Shown: one piece after another, positions 46,424 to 55,558 of the stretch
Layout of the letters: each line of letters starts with the position of its first letter
Position numbering within the stretch: position 1 is the first letter of the stretch
Source of the DNA: Collimonas sp. OK412
Lineage (GTDB): Bacteria; Pseudomonadota; Gammaproteobacteria; Burkholderiales; Burkholderiaceae_D
DNA: 64,000 nt
Direction: 5' to 3'
Assembly (NCBI RefSeq): GCF_900112135.1
Contig: NZ_FOLC01000005.1
Coordinates: 62,001 to 126,000 of the forward strand
Translations under genes and position numbers: made by a program
The notes under the pieces: model-generated
Databases searched by the model: none
Told to the model about the DNA's origin: nothing
The model's input: the letters and a program-made list of their open reading frames with translations, nothing else

Positions 46424-49063
46424 TTATGCAGCTTTGCGCTTGGCGACCACCCGTTTTGGGGCGGCCTTTTTCGCCGCCGGTTTCTTGACAGCCGGCTTCT
46501 TCGCTACCGCTGCCACTTCGCCCTCTTCGCCTTCGACAGCTGCGGCTTTCGCCTTGCCCTTCGGTGGCGCCTTGGCCTTGCGTTCTTCAAACTCGAAACT
46601 GACCTTGCCGTCCTTGCCCTTGACCAGGAAAGCCTTGAACGGCCGGCGCGTACGCTGCGAAATGAAGCCTGGCAGCAAGTCGGTCTTGCCGTCGTTCAGC
46701 AGCTTGACCATTTGCTCCGGCAGGATTTCCTGCTGCAGGATGATGCGGCCGCTGCGGAAATCGCAAGCCTTCGGTTTCGCTACCGATTTTTCGCAGACGT
46801 AAGCCAGGCCCATCTCGTAGACGCCGTTGCCGCATTTCGGGCAAGGCCCCAGCGCGGTCTGGCCGGTGAAATCGACACCCTCGCCGTCTTCGCCTTCGCC
46901 GTCGTTCTGGCCGAAGTCGAATTCCAGCTTGTAGTTCTTGATCTCTTCGTCGCGGCTGATCTTCAGGATCGCGGCAAACGGACGGCCCATCTTCGAACGG
47001 AATCCTTGCAGCGGGCCGATGGTGCGCTTGGTCAGCAATTCTTCGACTTCAGGGATTTCGAACTGGCGGCTGCCCGGTGTCTTGCTCATCGAGAATTCGC
47101 ATTTGGTGCAGGCGAAACGGCGATAGTTTTCCTTGACCACGCTGCCGCAGTTCGGGCACGGCGCCAGCAAGGTCGCATAGTCGCCGGGGATGGTGTCGTT
47201 ATCGTATTCCTTGGCGCGCTTGACGATGATCTGGGTCAGCTGCGCGATCTCGCGCATGAATTCTTCACGGCTGATGGTGCCGCGTTCGATCTGCGACAGC
47301 TTGTATTCCCACTCGCCGGTCAGCTCAGGCTCAGTCAATTCGTCGACGCCGAGGCCGTGCAGCAAGGTCATCAGCTGGAACGCCTTGGCGGTCGGCATCA
47401 TTTCCCGGCCTTCGCGCAGCAGGTATTTTTCGTTCAGCAAACCTTCGATGATCGCGGCTCGCGTCGCTGGCGTACCGAGGCCTTTGCCGGCCATCGCTTC
47501 GCGCAGGTCGCCGTCGTCCAGCAGTTTTCCCGCGCCTTCCATCGCCGACAGCAAGGTCGCTTCGGTATAGCGCGCCGGCGGTTTGGTGACCAGGCCGTTG
47601 GCGGTGATCTTGTCGGTCTTGACCTTCTCATCCTTGGCTACCGCAACCAGCGTGCCGCTGTTTTCCGGATCCTTTTCATCCGCGGCTTCCTTGCCGTAGA
47701 TCGCCAGCCAGCCCGGATTCGTCATGACCTTGCCTTCAGTCTTGAACTGATGGCCGGAAACTTCGGTAAAACGGGTGGTGACCTGGAACTCCGCGGCAGG
47801 GAAAAATACGGCCATGAAACGGCGTGTCACCAGGTCGTACAGCTTTTGTTCCGGCTCCGACAGGTTCTTCGGCGCCTGCGTGGTCGGGATGATCGCAAAG
47901 TGATCGCTGATCTTGGTGTTGTCGAAGATGCGCTTGTTCGGCTTGACCCAGCCCTTGTTCAGGATCTGCGCGGCGAACTGCTGGTAGTTGTTGTTCTCCG
48001 ATACCGTCTCCAGCGTCTGCTTGACGGTGCTCAGGTAATCTTCCGGCAGGTGGCGCGAATCGGTACGCGGATAAGTCAGCACCTTGTGCTTTTCGTACAG
48101 CGCTTGCGCCAGGCCCAGGGTGTTTTTGGCGGAAAAACCGAAACGCGAGTTGGCTTCGCGCTGCAGGCTGGTCAGGTCGAACAGCGCCGGCGCCATCGAG
48201 GTAGTCGGCTTCGATTCTTCGCGCACCGCGCCCAGCTTGCCGCGGCAGGCAGCCACGATGGATTCGGCGGCAGCCTTGCTCCACAGGCGCTCGGCGCGTT
48301 TTTCCGGATCAGGGTTAGGATCCTGAGCATCCTTCTTGTGCGCGGTATCGAGCCAGCGGCCCTCGTAGATGCCGGCGGCGCAGACAAACTCGGCGCGTAC
48401 TTCCCAGAAATCGCGCGGCACGAACTTCTTGATCTTCTCTTCGCGCTCGACCACGATCGACAAGGTCGGCGTCTGCACCCGGCCGACGGTGGTCAAATAG
48501 AAACCGCCTTCTTTCGAATTGAAGGCGGTCATTGCACGCGTGCCGTTGATGCCGATCAGCCAGTCCGCTTCGCTGCGACAGCGGGCAGCGTCGGCCAGCG
48601 GCAGCATGTCCTTGTCTTCGCGCAGGTGGGTGAAGCCGTCGCGTATCGCGCCCGGCGTCATCGATTGCAGCCAGAGCCGCTTGACCGGCTGCTTGGCTTT
48701 CGTATATTGCGCGATCAGGCGGAAAATCAGCTCGCCTTCCCGCCCGGCATCGCAGGCGTTGATCAGGGAGGTGACGTCCTTGCGCTTGATCAGCTTGTTG
48801 AGCACCTTGAGGCGCGTCTCGGTCTTGGCAATCGGGTTCAGCGCAAAATGCGGCGGGATCATCGGCAGGTGGGTGAAAGTCCATTTGCCGCGCTTGACGT
48901 CGTATTCTTCGGGAACGGCGATTTCCAGCAAGTGGCCGACCGCCGAGGACAGGACGTATTCGTCGGATTCAAAGTACTCATCGTGCTTGGTGAAGCCGCC
49001 GAGCGTCTTCGCGATGTCGTTCGCGACAGAAGGTTTCTCAGCAATGATGAGGGTCTTGCTCAT
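46424..49063 (-). CDS. topB: DNA topoisomerase III
   Basis: This 879-residue type IA topoisomerase begins with a Toprim domain (LIIAEKPSVANDIAK, DAGREGE at 105-111). The catalytic Tyr331 is in LTYPRTDSRHLP. The C-terminal part holds zinc-ribbon-like repeats with Cys pairs (CPNC...CTKC and CPKC...), a Toprim-C-like repeat region, and a final Lys/Ala/Pro tail (KKPAVKKPAAKKAAPKR) resembling histone H1. The TopB-specific decatenation role is assumed. It is much longer than E. coli TopB (653 residues), mainly because of these C-terminal modules. Confidence 0.93.
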   Translation of the reverse strand: MSKTLIIAEKPSVANDIAKTLGGFTKHDEYFESDEYVLSSAVGHLLEIAVPEEYDVKRGKWTFTHLPMIPPHFALNPIAKTETRLKVLNKLIKRKDVTSLINACDAGREGELIFRLIAQYTKAKQPVKRLWLQSMTPGAIRDGFTHLREDKDMLPLADAARCRSEADWLIGINGTRAMTAFNSKEGGFYLTTVGRVQTPTLSIVVEREEKIKKFVPRDFWEVRAEFVCAAGIYEGRWLDTAHKKDAQDPNPDPEKRAERLWSKAAAESIVAACRGKLGAVREESKPTTSMAPALFDLTSLQREANSRFGFSAKNTLGLAQALYEKHKVLTYPRTDSRHLPEDYLSTVKQTLETVSENNNYQQFAAQILNKGWVKPNKRIFDNTKISDHFAIIPTTQAPKNLSEPEQKLYDLVTRRFMAVFFPAAEFQVTTRFTEVSGHQFKTEGKVMTNPGWLAIYGKEAADEKDPENSGTLVAVAKDEKVKTDKITANGLVTKPPARYTEATLLSAMEGAGKLLDDGDLREAMAGKGLGTPATRAAIIEGLLNEKYLLREGREMMPTAKAFQLMTLLHGLGVDELTEPELTGEWEYKLSQIERGTISREEFMREIAQLTQIIVKRAKEYDNDTIPGDYATLLAPCPNCGSVVKENYRRFACTKCEFSMSKTPGSRQFEIPEVEELLTKRTIGPLQGFRSKMGRPFAAILKISRDEEIKNYKLEFDFGQNDGEGEDGEGVDFTGQTALGPCPKCGNGVYEMGLAYVCEKSVAKPKACDFRSGRIILQQEILPEQMVKLLNDGKTDLLPGFISQRTRRPFKAFLVKGKDGKVSFEFEERKAKAPPKGKAKAAAVEGEEGEVAAVAKKPAVKKPAAKKAAPKRVVAKRKAA

Positions 49064-49336
49064 AGTGTTGTCTCGAAAGTTGCGCGCATCATTTCAGCGC
49101 ATGTTTTTGCTTTGGCTCGCCGCGGCAGTCCGGAAATTTAGTTGCCAACAGGAAATCACCCGTAATATATCAGCAAACTCCTGGCAGCAAACTCATGGCA
49201 GCCAGCTCATAGCAGTAATTCGCAGCAGATTTCACGGCCGGCGCCGCATAATGCGGCCAATGATAAGCGGGTTGTTGGAAAAGTCGCAAGCAGCAAGACC
49301 GAAATCTAGCCAGCATGCAGCAGGTGAAAGTCGCGT
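49064..49336. other. topB-smg intergenic region with short tandem repeats
   Basis: This 273-base gap contains three imperfect 14-base tandem units at 49171-49212 (CAGCAAACTCCTGG, CAGCAAACTCATGG, CAGCCAGCTCATAG). No gene, RNA or terminator was recognised in it. It should include the topB promoter. Confidence 0.45.
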
Positions 49337-49816
49337 TTAATGCAGCTGGCGCGGCTCAGGATCGTCGTCTTCGTCGAGAAACAGCTCGTCGAACATCAGG
49401 CCGTCCGGCTCCTTGCCTTGGCTCCATAGCACCATCAATACGATCACCTTGAGTTTGTCGAGCGGGACCGGAGTCTCGCTGACGGTCAACGCGCGCTCAA
49501 TGACAATCTCGCGTTGCACCGGGTTGAGCATCTTGGCCGACTCCAGGAACTGGATGAAGCCAATCGCAGGAATGCCCAGCACGTCGATCTCTTGCTGGGC
49601 GTAGATGCGGATGCCAAAAGAAAAAGCGGTTTGCTGCGGGTATCTGTCGGCGAACTCGTGGTTGGTTTCCGCCAGGTCCGTCAGCCAGCCGAGCGCCTTG
49701 GCTATCTCTTCTTCTTCAAAGCCGATCGCCGACAGCTTCTTGACCAAGGCCTCCGGTTCAGGGCAGGCGTCGGGCCGATAATAAGTTTCATACAGATAAA
49801 CAAGGACTTCAAACAT
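49337..49816 (-). CDS. smg: Smg family protein (DUF494)
   Basis: This is a 159-residue acidic protein. [50 protein letters not shown] and [20 protein letters not shown] are the family core. Smg genes accompany dprA in many beta- and gammaproteobacteria; the molecular role is unknown. Here dprA lies upstream on the same strand with 171 bases between. Confidence 0.92.
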   Translation of the reverse strand: MFEVLVYLYETYYRPDACPEPEALVKKLSAIGFEEEEIAKALGWLTDLAETNHEFADRYPQQTAFSFGIRIYAQQEIDVLGIPAIGFIQFLESAKMLNPVQREIVIERALTVSETPVPLDKLKVIVLMVLWSQGKEPDGLMFDELFLDEDDDPEPRQLH

Positions 49817-49907
49817 GGTTCTACTGTATCGCTAAGGTAAGGGTAAGACAAGCAAAGTACAAGGGTAAGCCTAAAAACACTGGGCAATAAAGCCGTTTCA
49901 GCCAACG

Positions 49908-49924
49908 GTATACGTATACTAGTA
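49908..49924. promoter_or_regulatory. Overlapping palindromes in the dprA-smg gap
   Basis: GTATACGTATAC (12 bp) overlaps ATACTAGTAT (10 bp), both perfect palindromes, 92 bases before the smg ATG. CCGTT and AACGG flank as a further inverted repeat. TATACG-type hexamers there could serve as a -10 for smg. Confidence 0.4.
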
Positions 49925-49987
49925 TCGCAGATTTATGCCGGACCGCCCGAAATGGCAAAATACCATCATCCTTTTACCTTGCCTGCA

Positions 49988-51214
49988 TCAGCCGATGCGG
50001 CGGTAAATTGCGCCGGGTAAAACCTCTACCAAACCTGCCAGTTCCAGTTCCAGCAACTGTCCGCCCAAGCTCGCCGCATCGCTGCCGCTGCGCGCCGCCA
50101 GCTCGTCAAAACCGACCGGATCATACCCCAGTATCGCAAGCAGTTCCTGGCCGCCGCCGTCAGCCGGCGCAGCGCCAGGCGCCACCGCGGGTTCCGCGGG
50201 GATCGCCGCGGCCGCCTGCAAGCTGCCCAGCTCCTCCAGGATATCCTGGGCCGACTCCACCAGCTTGGCGCCCTGCTTGATCAGCTGGTGGCAGCCTTTC
50301 GACAACGGTGAATGGATCGAACCTGGAATCGCAAATACATCCCGTCCCTGCTCGGCCGCCATCCTGGCTGTAATCAGCGAACCGGATTGCGCCGCAGCTT
50401 CGACTACCAGCACGCCGCGCGCCAAGCCGGAAATGATGCGGTTGCGGCGCGGGAAGTTGGCGGCGACGCCGGGCATGCCCAGCGGATACTCGCTGACAAT
50501 GCAGCCGGCCTCGGCAATCTGGTGCGCCAGGCCGCGATTGCGGGCCGGGTAGACGATGTCGGCGCCGGTGCCGATCACTGCCACCGTACTGCCGCCCTCG
50601 GGCCTGCCGGCAGCGCCGCGCAAAGCGCCCTGGTGGGCGGCCGCGTCTATTCCCAGAGCCAGGCCGGAGATGATGGTGAGGCCGCGCTGGCTGAGGATTT
50701 CAGCAAACCGGTCGGCATTGGCGACGCCCTGGACCGTGGCGTTGCGGCTGCCGACCACGGCCATGGCCGGCCGCTCCAGCAGTTCGGTGCGCCCCTTCAC
50801 GTACAGCATCAGCGGCGGATCGGAAATATCCAGCAAAGCTTGCGGGTAGCTGCTGTCAGCCAGCGTGAGCAGCCGGTTGCCTGGCTGCTGCAGCCATTCC
50901 TGGGTGCGCTCTGTCAGCGCCAGGACAGCATCCGACGGCGCCGCCAGCAAAGCATAGGCAATGCGCTCGGGCACCACTTTGTGCAAGGCAGAAAAGGAAG
51001 AGGAGAAGATATTGGCCGGAAGGCCGAAGGCCGCCAGCAACCGGCGCGCGGTTTCCGCGCCGACGCCGGCAGTCTGCTCGAGGCGCAACCAGGCTGCCAG
51101 TTCATCGGCGACGACCGCGGCGTCGGTTGCGGTGTAAGCGGCTGGCGGGCGGCCGCTTACATCGCCGCCATCGTCATCAAGAGTATCGTTGTTTATCGTT
51201 GTCAACAGCAGCAA
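49988..51214 (-). CDS. dprA: DNA processing protein DprA
   Basis: This 408-residue protein loads RecA on incoming single-stranded DNA during transformation. An N-terminal helix-hairpin-like region (WLRLEQTAGVGAETARRLLAAFG) leads to the Rossmann core with VVGSRNATVQGVANADRFAEILSQRGLTIISGLALGIDAAAHQGAL and NRIISGLARGVLVVEAAAQSGSLITARMA. A C-terminal winged helix (ILGYDPVGFDELAARSGSDAASLGGQLLELELAGLVE) is present. The start is uncertain: TTG 51214 is the longest; TTG 51205 is also possible. It begins 6 bases after the LysM gene. Confidence 0.9.
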   Translation of the reverse strand: MLLLTTINNDTLDDDGGDVSGRPPAAYTATDAAVVADELAAWLRLEQTAGVGAETARRLLAAFGLPANIFSSSFSALHKVVPERIAYALLAAPSDAVLALTERTQEWLQQPGNRLLTLADSSYPQALLDISDPPLMLYVKGRTELLERPAMAVVGSRNATVQGVANADRFAEILSQRGLTIISGLALGIDAAAHQGALRGAAGRPEGGSTVAVIGTGADIVYPARNRGLAHQIAEAGCIVSEYPLGMPGVAANFPRRNRIISGLARGVLVVEAAAQSGSLITARMAAEQGRDVFAIPGSIHSPLSKGCHQLIKQGAKLVESAQDILEELGSLQAAAAIPAEPAVAPGAAPADGGGQELLAILGYDPVGFDELAARSGSDAASLGGQLLELELAGLVEVLPGAIYRRIG

Positions 51215-51220
51215 GCACCT

Positions 51221-52285
51221 TTATTCCGGCGACCTGGCGATATCGCCGATGTCGACCGTATTCTGGACTTCCATGATCAGGCCGTAGGAAATATGGTTGA
51301 AGACACGGAAAATGAACAGGGTACCGTATTGTTCGTCCGGCAGTTTGACCTTGTTGTTGTGATCGGCAGGATCCTTGATGGTCTTGCCGAAACGGTACAG
51401 CTGTAGCACGGTGCCGATATCGATATTGTCAGCCTTGCCGCGGTTGATGCTGAGGATCTGGTTCTGCGCTGCGGTCGCCACGCCGCCGTAGATCGAGACC
51501 ACACGGGCGTTGACTTCGCCGGCAGGCGCATGCGGCACATAATTCAGGATCGGTTCGACCGGACGCGGAATGATGCGGTCGCCGACCTGCATTTCCTCCT
51601 TGGTGTCGACCACGCTGAATGTAGCCGCTTCGTCAGGAGTCTTGCCCCTGCGCTCCAGCTTCAGGGTGCCGAGGTACAGCGCTTCATTGGCGATCACCTT
51701 GCCGGTGTCAGGATCCTTGAGCGGATTGCCTGGACGGAATACCTGGAACGCGCTGGCGTCCGCCAAGTCGCCGCGGACATAAGCCTTATCGCCCTTGCCG
51801 AGGCTCAGGTGGCCATCCTGGACCGCCACGATATGCGGCGAACTGTCCAGCGCGTCGTCTTCAACGATCAGCGGCTGCGACAAGAACGGCCCGATGGCGT
51901 CGGTGGAAATGGCGCTGATCGCATCGCGGCCAATGCCTTGCACGCGCGTTTGCGGCGACAATTTCACGACACCGGGCTCGCCTGCCGACTTGCCGAGGCG
52001 CAGGCGGCCGTTGACGCGGTCGAAATAAACGATCTGGCCTGGATAAATCCAGTGCGGATTGCGGATCTGGTCCTGGTTCAGGCCCCACACCTGCGGCCAG
52101 CACCATGGATGTTGCAGGAACTGCCCGGAGATTCCCCACAGCGTATCGCCACGCACTACAACGTGCTGATCCGGGGCATTGGGCAAGAATTCACAACGCA
52201 TGGTCTTGACCGCTTGGGCATGGGCCATGCCGCCAAATCCGGCACTTAAAGCAAGAAGGAGTGCAGCTGTGCTAAACTTTTTCAT
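51221..52285 (-). CDS. LysM domain exported protein
   Basis: This 354-residue protein has a signal peptide ending GMAHAQ. A single LysM motif near residues 45-95 (VVVRGDTLWGISGQFLQHPWCWPQVWGLNQDQIRNPHWIYPGQIVYFD) should bind peptidoglycan. The remaining 250 residues are conserved with DprA-linked LysM proteins of betaproteobacteria but lack a known fold. It heads the LysM-dprA unit, divergent from def. ATG 52285 gives the signal peptide directly. Confidence 0.87.
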   Translation of the reverse strand: MKKFSTAALLLALSAGFGGMAHAQAVKTMRCEFLPNAPDQHVVVRGDTLWGISGQFLQHPWCWPQVWGLNQDQIRNPHWIYPGQIVYFDRVNGRLRLGKSAGEPGVVKLSPQTRVQGIGRDAISAISTDAIGPFLSQPLIVEDDALDSSPHIVAVQDGHLSLGKGDKAYVRGDLADASAFQVFRPGNPLKDPDTGKVIANEALYLGTLKLERRGKTPDEAATFSVVDTKEEMQVGDRIIPRPVEPILNYVPHAPAGEVNARVVSIYGGVATAAQNQILSINRGKADNIDIGTVLQLYRFGKTIKDPADHNNKVKLPDEQYGTLFIFRVFNHISYGLIMEVQNTVDIGDIARSPE

Positions 52286-52457
52286 ATTGTTTCCGGTGGA
52301 TACTGCGTTAAATTGGCGCCTACACCATCGTTTCGTCGCCACGGCTTTGATCGGCAAAGCAAAAAACTTGCCATAGTGAATCAAATTTTGCCCATAATCG
52401 ATTGAACTAGCAAGAGAAAACCCCTTCCAAACCGCCTAAATTGTCACGCAATCTTGT

Positions 52458-52988
52458 ATGTCCTTATTAAATATCCTGCGTTATCCTGACGTCCGTTTGC
52501 ACAAAATTGCCAAGCCAGTGACAGTTTTTGACACACGGCTCAAAAAATTGATCGCCGACATGGCCGAAACCATGTACGAAGCGCCCGGCGTCGGGCTGGC
52601 CGCTTCGCAAGTCGACGTCCATGAACAGCTGGTGGTGATCGACACTTCCGATACCGGCACCGACCTGCGGGTTTTCATCAATCCGGAAATCCTCTGGGCC
52701 AGCGAAGAAAAACAGGTTTACGACGAAGGCTGCCTGTCGGTGCCCGGCGTCTACGACGGCGTCGAACGCCCGGCGCGCGTCAAAGTGCGCGCCCTGGATG
52801 CCGACGGCAATCCGTTTGAAGTCGATGCCGACGGCTTGCTGGCGGTGTGCATCCAGCATGAAATGGATCACCTGAAGGGCAAGGTTTTCGTCGAATACCT
52901 GTCACCGCTGAAACGCAACCGGATCAAGGCCAAGATGCTCAAGGAAGAACGCGAGCTGAAACGCGACAAGCAATACGCTACAAGATAA
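52458..52988 (+). CDS. def: Peptide deformylase
   Basis: This 176-residue metalloenzyme removes the formyl group from new polypeptides. The three motifs are present: [16 protein letters not shown] (metal Cys) and HEMDH (two metal His and catalytic Glu). It precedes fmt, the matching formylation enzyme, with 93 bases between that hold a long hairpin. Confidence 0.96.
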   Translation: MSLLNILRYPDVRLHKIAKPVTVFDTRLKKLIADMAETMYEAPGVGLAASQVDVHEQLVVIDTSDTGTDLRVFINPEILWASEEKQVYDEGCLSVPGVYDGVERPARVKVRALDADGNPFEVDADGLLAVCIQHEMDHLKGKVFVEYLSPLKRNRIKAKMLKEERELKRDKQYATR

Positions 52989-53004
52989 GCAATTTTTTTA
53001 TATA

Positions 53005-53052
53005 TTGCGGGACAAATTGCAAGGAACCCGGTTCCTGCATTTTGTCCCGCAA
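53005..53052. repeat. 48-base near-perfect palindrome between def and fmt
   Basis: Arms TTGCGGGACAAA and TTTGTCCCGCAA enclose a second arm pair AGGAACC / GGTTCCT, giving about 22 paired bases with one mismatch and one bulge. No T tract follows. It starts 17 bases after the def stop and ends 30 bases before the fmt ATG. Confidence 0.8.
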
Positions 53053-53081
53053 CTATTTTGAGCTCCTGTACCATCCTCCTC

Positions 53082-54035
53082 ATGAAAATCATCTTCGCCG
53101 GAACTCCCGAATTCGCCGCCGTGGCGCTCAAGGCCTTGCACGACGCCGGCCATCAGATCCCGCTGGTGCTGACCCAGCCCGACCGCCCGGCCGGCCGCGG
53201 CATGCAGCTGCATGCATCGCCGGTCAAGCGATTCGCGCTGGAGCACCAGATACCGGTGGCGCAGCCGGTATCGCTACGGCTGGACGGCAAGTACCCCGAC
53301 GTCGCCAGGGAAGCGCATGCGCTGTTGCGCAACACGCCGCACGACATCATGGTGGTGGCTGCCTACGGCCTGATCCTGCCGCTCAGCGTGCTGGACATAC
53401 CGCCGCGCGGCTGCCTCAACATCCACGGTTCGCTGCTGCCGCGCTGGCGCGGCGCGGCGCCTATCCACCGGGCGATCGAGGCCGGCGACAGCGAGACCGG
53501 CATCACCATCATGCAGATGGACCAGGGGCTGGATACCGGAGCGATGCTGCTGGTCGAGAAAATGGCGATCGGCGCCAGCGATACCACCGGCACACTGCAT
53601 GACAAGATGGCAAAACTCGGCGGCGACATGATTGTCGAAGCGCTGCGCCGCCTGGAGCAGGACGCCCTGCCGGCAACACCGCAGCCGGAGCAAGGCGTAA
53701 CCTACGCCGCCAAGATCAGCAAGGAAGAAGCCGTCCTCGATTTCTCGCTGCCGGCCGAAATCCTGGAGCGCAAGATACGCGCATTCAACCCGTTCCCGGC
53801 CGCCTGCGCCGTGTTCGCAGGCGTCACCCTGAAGCTGTGGCAGGCGCAAGTGCTGGCCGGCGACGGCAAGCATGCTGCGGGAACGATCATCAGCGCCGAT
53901 CCGCAAGATGGCGTGATCGTGGCGTGCGGCAGCGGAGCATTGCGCATCACCGAATTGCAGAAACCGGGCGGCAAACGCTTGCCGGCGGCCGAGTTCCTGA
54001 AAGCCTTCCCGATGCAGGGCGGCAAATTCGACTAG
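53082..54035 (+). CDS. fmt: Methionyl-tRNA formyltransferase
   Basis: This 317-residue enzyme formylates initiator Met-t[22 protein letters not shown] opens the Rossmann domain, and the catalytic Asn-His-Asp are in [21 protein letters not shown] and [16 protein letters not shown]. The C-terminal OB-like domain begins near 210. The start is ATG 53082. Its last 4 bases overlap the end of the convergent mutarotase gene. Confidence 0.96.
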   Translation: MKIIFAGTPEFAAVALKALHDAGHQIPLVLTQPDRPAGRGMQLHASPVKRFALEHQIPVAQPVSLRLDGKYPDVAREAHALLRNTPHDIMVVAAYGLILPLSVLDIPPRGCLNIHGSLLPRWRGAAPIHRAIEAGDSETGITIMQMDQGLDTGAMLLVEKMAIGASDTTGTLHDKMAKLGGDMIVEALRRLEQDALPATPQPEQGVTYAAKISKEEAVLDFSLPAEILERKIRAFNPFPAACAVFAGVTLKLWQAQVLAGDGKHAAGTIISADPQDGVIVACGSGALRITELQKPGGKRLPAAEFLKAFPMQGGKFD

Positions 54036-54883
54036 GCGACCAGCACGCACTCCAGGTTTTGGGCGCCGCTCCAGCTCGTGTCCGGCGCCAGCAGGACCGG
54101 ATGCTCAACTGTGGCGGCTTCGATGCAGACAAAATGCCGGTAAGAATCCAGCTTCAGGTCGGCAATTTTTGCGCAGCCGTTTTCCCAGGGATTCCACACC
54201 ACCGCATCGGCAAACCCGGCCTGGGTCGCAATCATGCTTTGCTTGCGGCCGCCCAGGGTAATCGGCTTGTCGACCGCAAAATACACCCGGTCAACCTCCT
54301 CGGCGATATGCAGGATCTCCTCCTCCGCAATCTTGATGCGGCGGTTGTCGACCGAGTCGCGATAGCGATAGCCTTGCAGCCCGTACAGGGCAGCCTCCGC
54401 GACATGTACATTCAGATAGGTATGCAAGGCGCAGGTGAATGCGAAAGGCTGCTTTCCGGTATTTGTCACCACCAGCTCGGTATTCAGGCTCTGGCCGGAA
54501 AATGTGATGCGCAGCTCAAGCGTAAAGGCATGCGGAAAGACCTGCCTGGTCTGCTCTGAGTCGGCCAGCCCGAGACGGACCAGCCCGCTGCCGTCCAGCT
54601 GCCGCGAAGACTCTAGCAAAGCCCACGCGCTCAGGCGGGCAAAACCATGTTTCGGCAACGGCCCCTCGCTGGCGAACTGCGGGAAAATCACCGGGATGCC
54701 GCCGCGGATAGCCGCATCGCTGCGCCATGAATTCAGCGGACTCATGAACAAGCGCTCGACGCCGTCCGGCCCGCGCCAGGAACAGACGTGGGCGCCGTGC
54801 AGCGCCACTTCCACCCGCGCGCCATCGGCCGCGATGGCAATGATGAAATCGTTGGTTTCTTGCAGGTTTTCTGGATTTAGCAT
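54032..54883 (-). CDS. D-hexose-6-phosphate mutarotase (YeaD-like aldose 1-epimerase)
   Basis: This 283-residue galactose-mutarotase-fold protein has [47 protein letters not shown] with the catalytic His, CALHTYLNV, and [16 protein letters not shown]. Relatives interconvert anomers of glucose-6-phosphate. ATG 54883 has GGGAG at ideal spacing; ATG 54889 is too close to it. Convergent with fmt. Confidence 0.87.
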   Translation of the reverse strand: MLNPENLQETNDFIIAIAADGARVEVALHGAHVCSWRGPDGVERLFMSPLNSWRSDAAIRGGIPVIFPQFASEGPLPKHGFARLSAWALLESSRQLDGSGLVRLGLADSEQTRQVFPHAFTLELRITFSGQSLNTELVVTNTGKQPFAFTCALHTYLNVHVAEAALYGLQGYRYRDSVDNRRIKIAEEEILHIAEEVDRVYFAVDKPITLGGRKQSMIATQAGFADAVVWNPWENGCAKIADLKLDSYRHFVCIEAATVEHPVLLAPDTSWSGAQNLECVLVA

Positions 54884-54923
54884 AATCATTTCTCCCGTCG
54901 CTAGCAGCACATCATGCAGAAGT

Positions 54924-55418
54924 TCATCCGTTTACCGATTGGGGAAGCGGGACCGCCAAACTGATTCCGTGCTGCGTGAAGCCGAAATGTTCATAGAAGC
55001 GATGCGCGTCCATGCGCTTCAAGTTGGACGACAGCGCAATCTTGTAGCAGCCGGCCTCGCCGGCGATGCGCACCGCATGGTCCAGCATCACGCTGCCGAT
55101 ACCCTGGCCGCGGCAAGCGCGGCTGATGACGACGGCGTCCATCACGGCCTGTTCGCTGCCTTCATGGGTCAGGCTGCAGAAAACCAGCAGGCTGAAAGTG
55201 CCGACCGCTACCCCGTCGGCAAACACCAGGAACGCCCGGAAGTATGGATAGGCCGCCATCCTGGCCATGATCTGGCGTGCGCCTTCAGCGTCCAGCACGG
55301 CGCGGGCGGGCTCATCATCCATCTCGGCCAGCAGCGCCACCAGGACCTCGGCGTCGCCAGGCGTGGCCTGGCGCACTGTCACGTGCGGCAAGGGATGGTC
55401 GGAAACGGCGGAAGTCAT
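54924..55418 (-). CDS. GNAT acetyltransferase, PhnO-like
   Basis: This 164-residue N-acetyltransferase has the acetyl-CoA loop VISRACRGQGIGSVML (RxxGxG) and a C-terminal SSNLKRMDAHRFYEHFGFTQHG. That last segment closely resembles the equivalent part of PhnO, the aminoalkylphosphonate acetyltransferase. Location 140 bases beyond phnE, on the same strand, fits such a role, but a terminator and a likely separate promoter lie between. The substrate remains unproven. Confidence 0.78.
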   Translation of the reverse strand: MTSAVSDHPLPHVTVRQATPGDAEVLVALLAEMDDEPARAVLDAEGARQIMARMAAYPYFRAFLVFADGVAVGTFSLLVFCSLTHEGSEQAVMDAVVISRACRGQGIGSVMLDHAVRIAGEAGCYKIALSSNLKRMDAHRFYEHFGFTQHGISLAVPLPQSVNG

Positions 55419-55483
55419 TGCTCTTTACTCCGTATCGAAATTATTCGAGAGAGTAAAGACTATACCGAAAATTCCGCGCATAG

Positions 55484-55527
55484 AAAAACGGCGCAGCCGC
55501 CTTGCGGTAAATCGCAAGCGGCGCGCC
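55484..55527 (-). terminator. Terminator after phnE
   Basis: On the minus strand GGCGCGCCGCTTGCG pairs, with two bulges, to CGCAAGGCGGCTGCGCC and is followed by GTTTTT. It closes the phnCDE unit about 32 bases past phnE. Confidence 0.7.
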
Positions 55528-55558
55528 GGTTAGTGATATGAAAACTGAAACGGAATAT

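Noticed and set aside
46328-49141. A 937-residue open frame on the plus strand opposite topB
   Set aside because: It is antisense to a clearly real topoisomerase, has no recognisable domain, and its Arg/Gly/Gln-rich composition is typical of shadow frames in GC-rich DNA.
53005-53052. def-fmt palindrome as an intrinsic terminator
   Set aside because: No U tract follows the stem in either direction.
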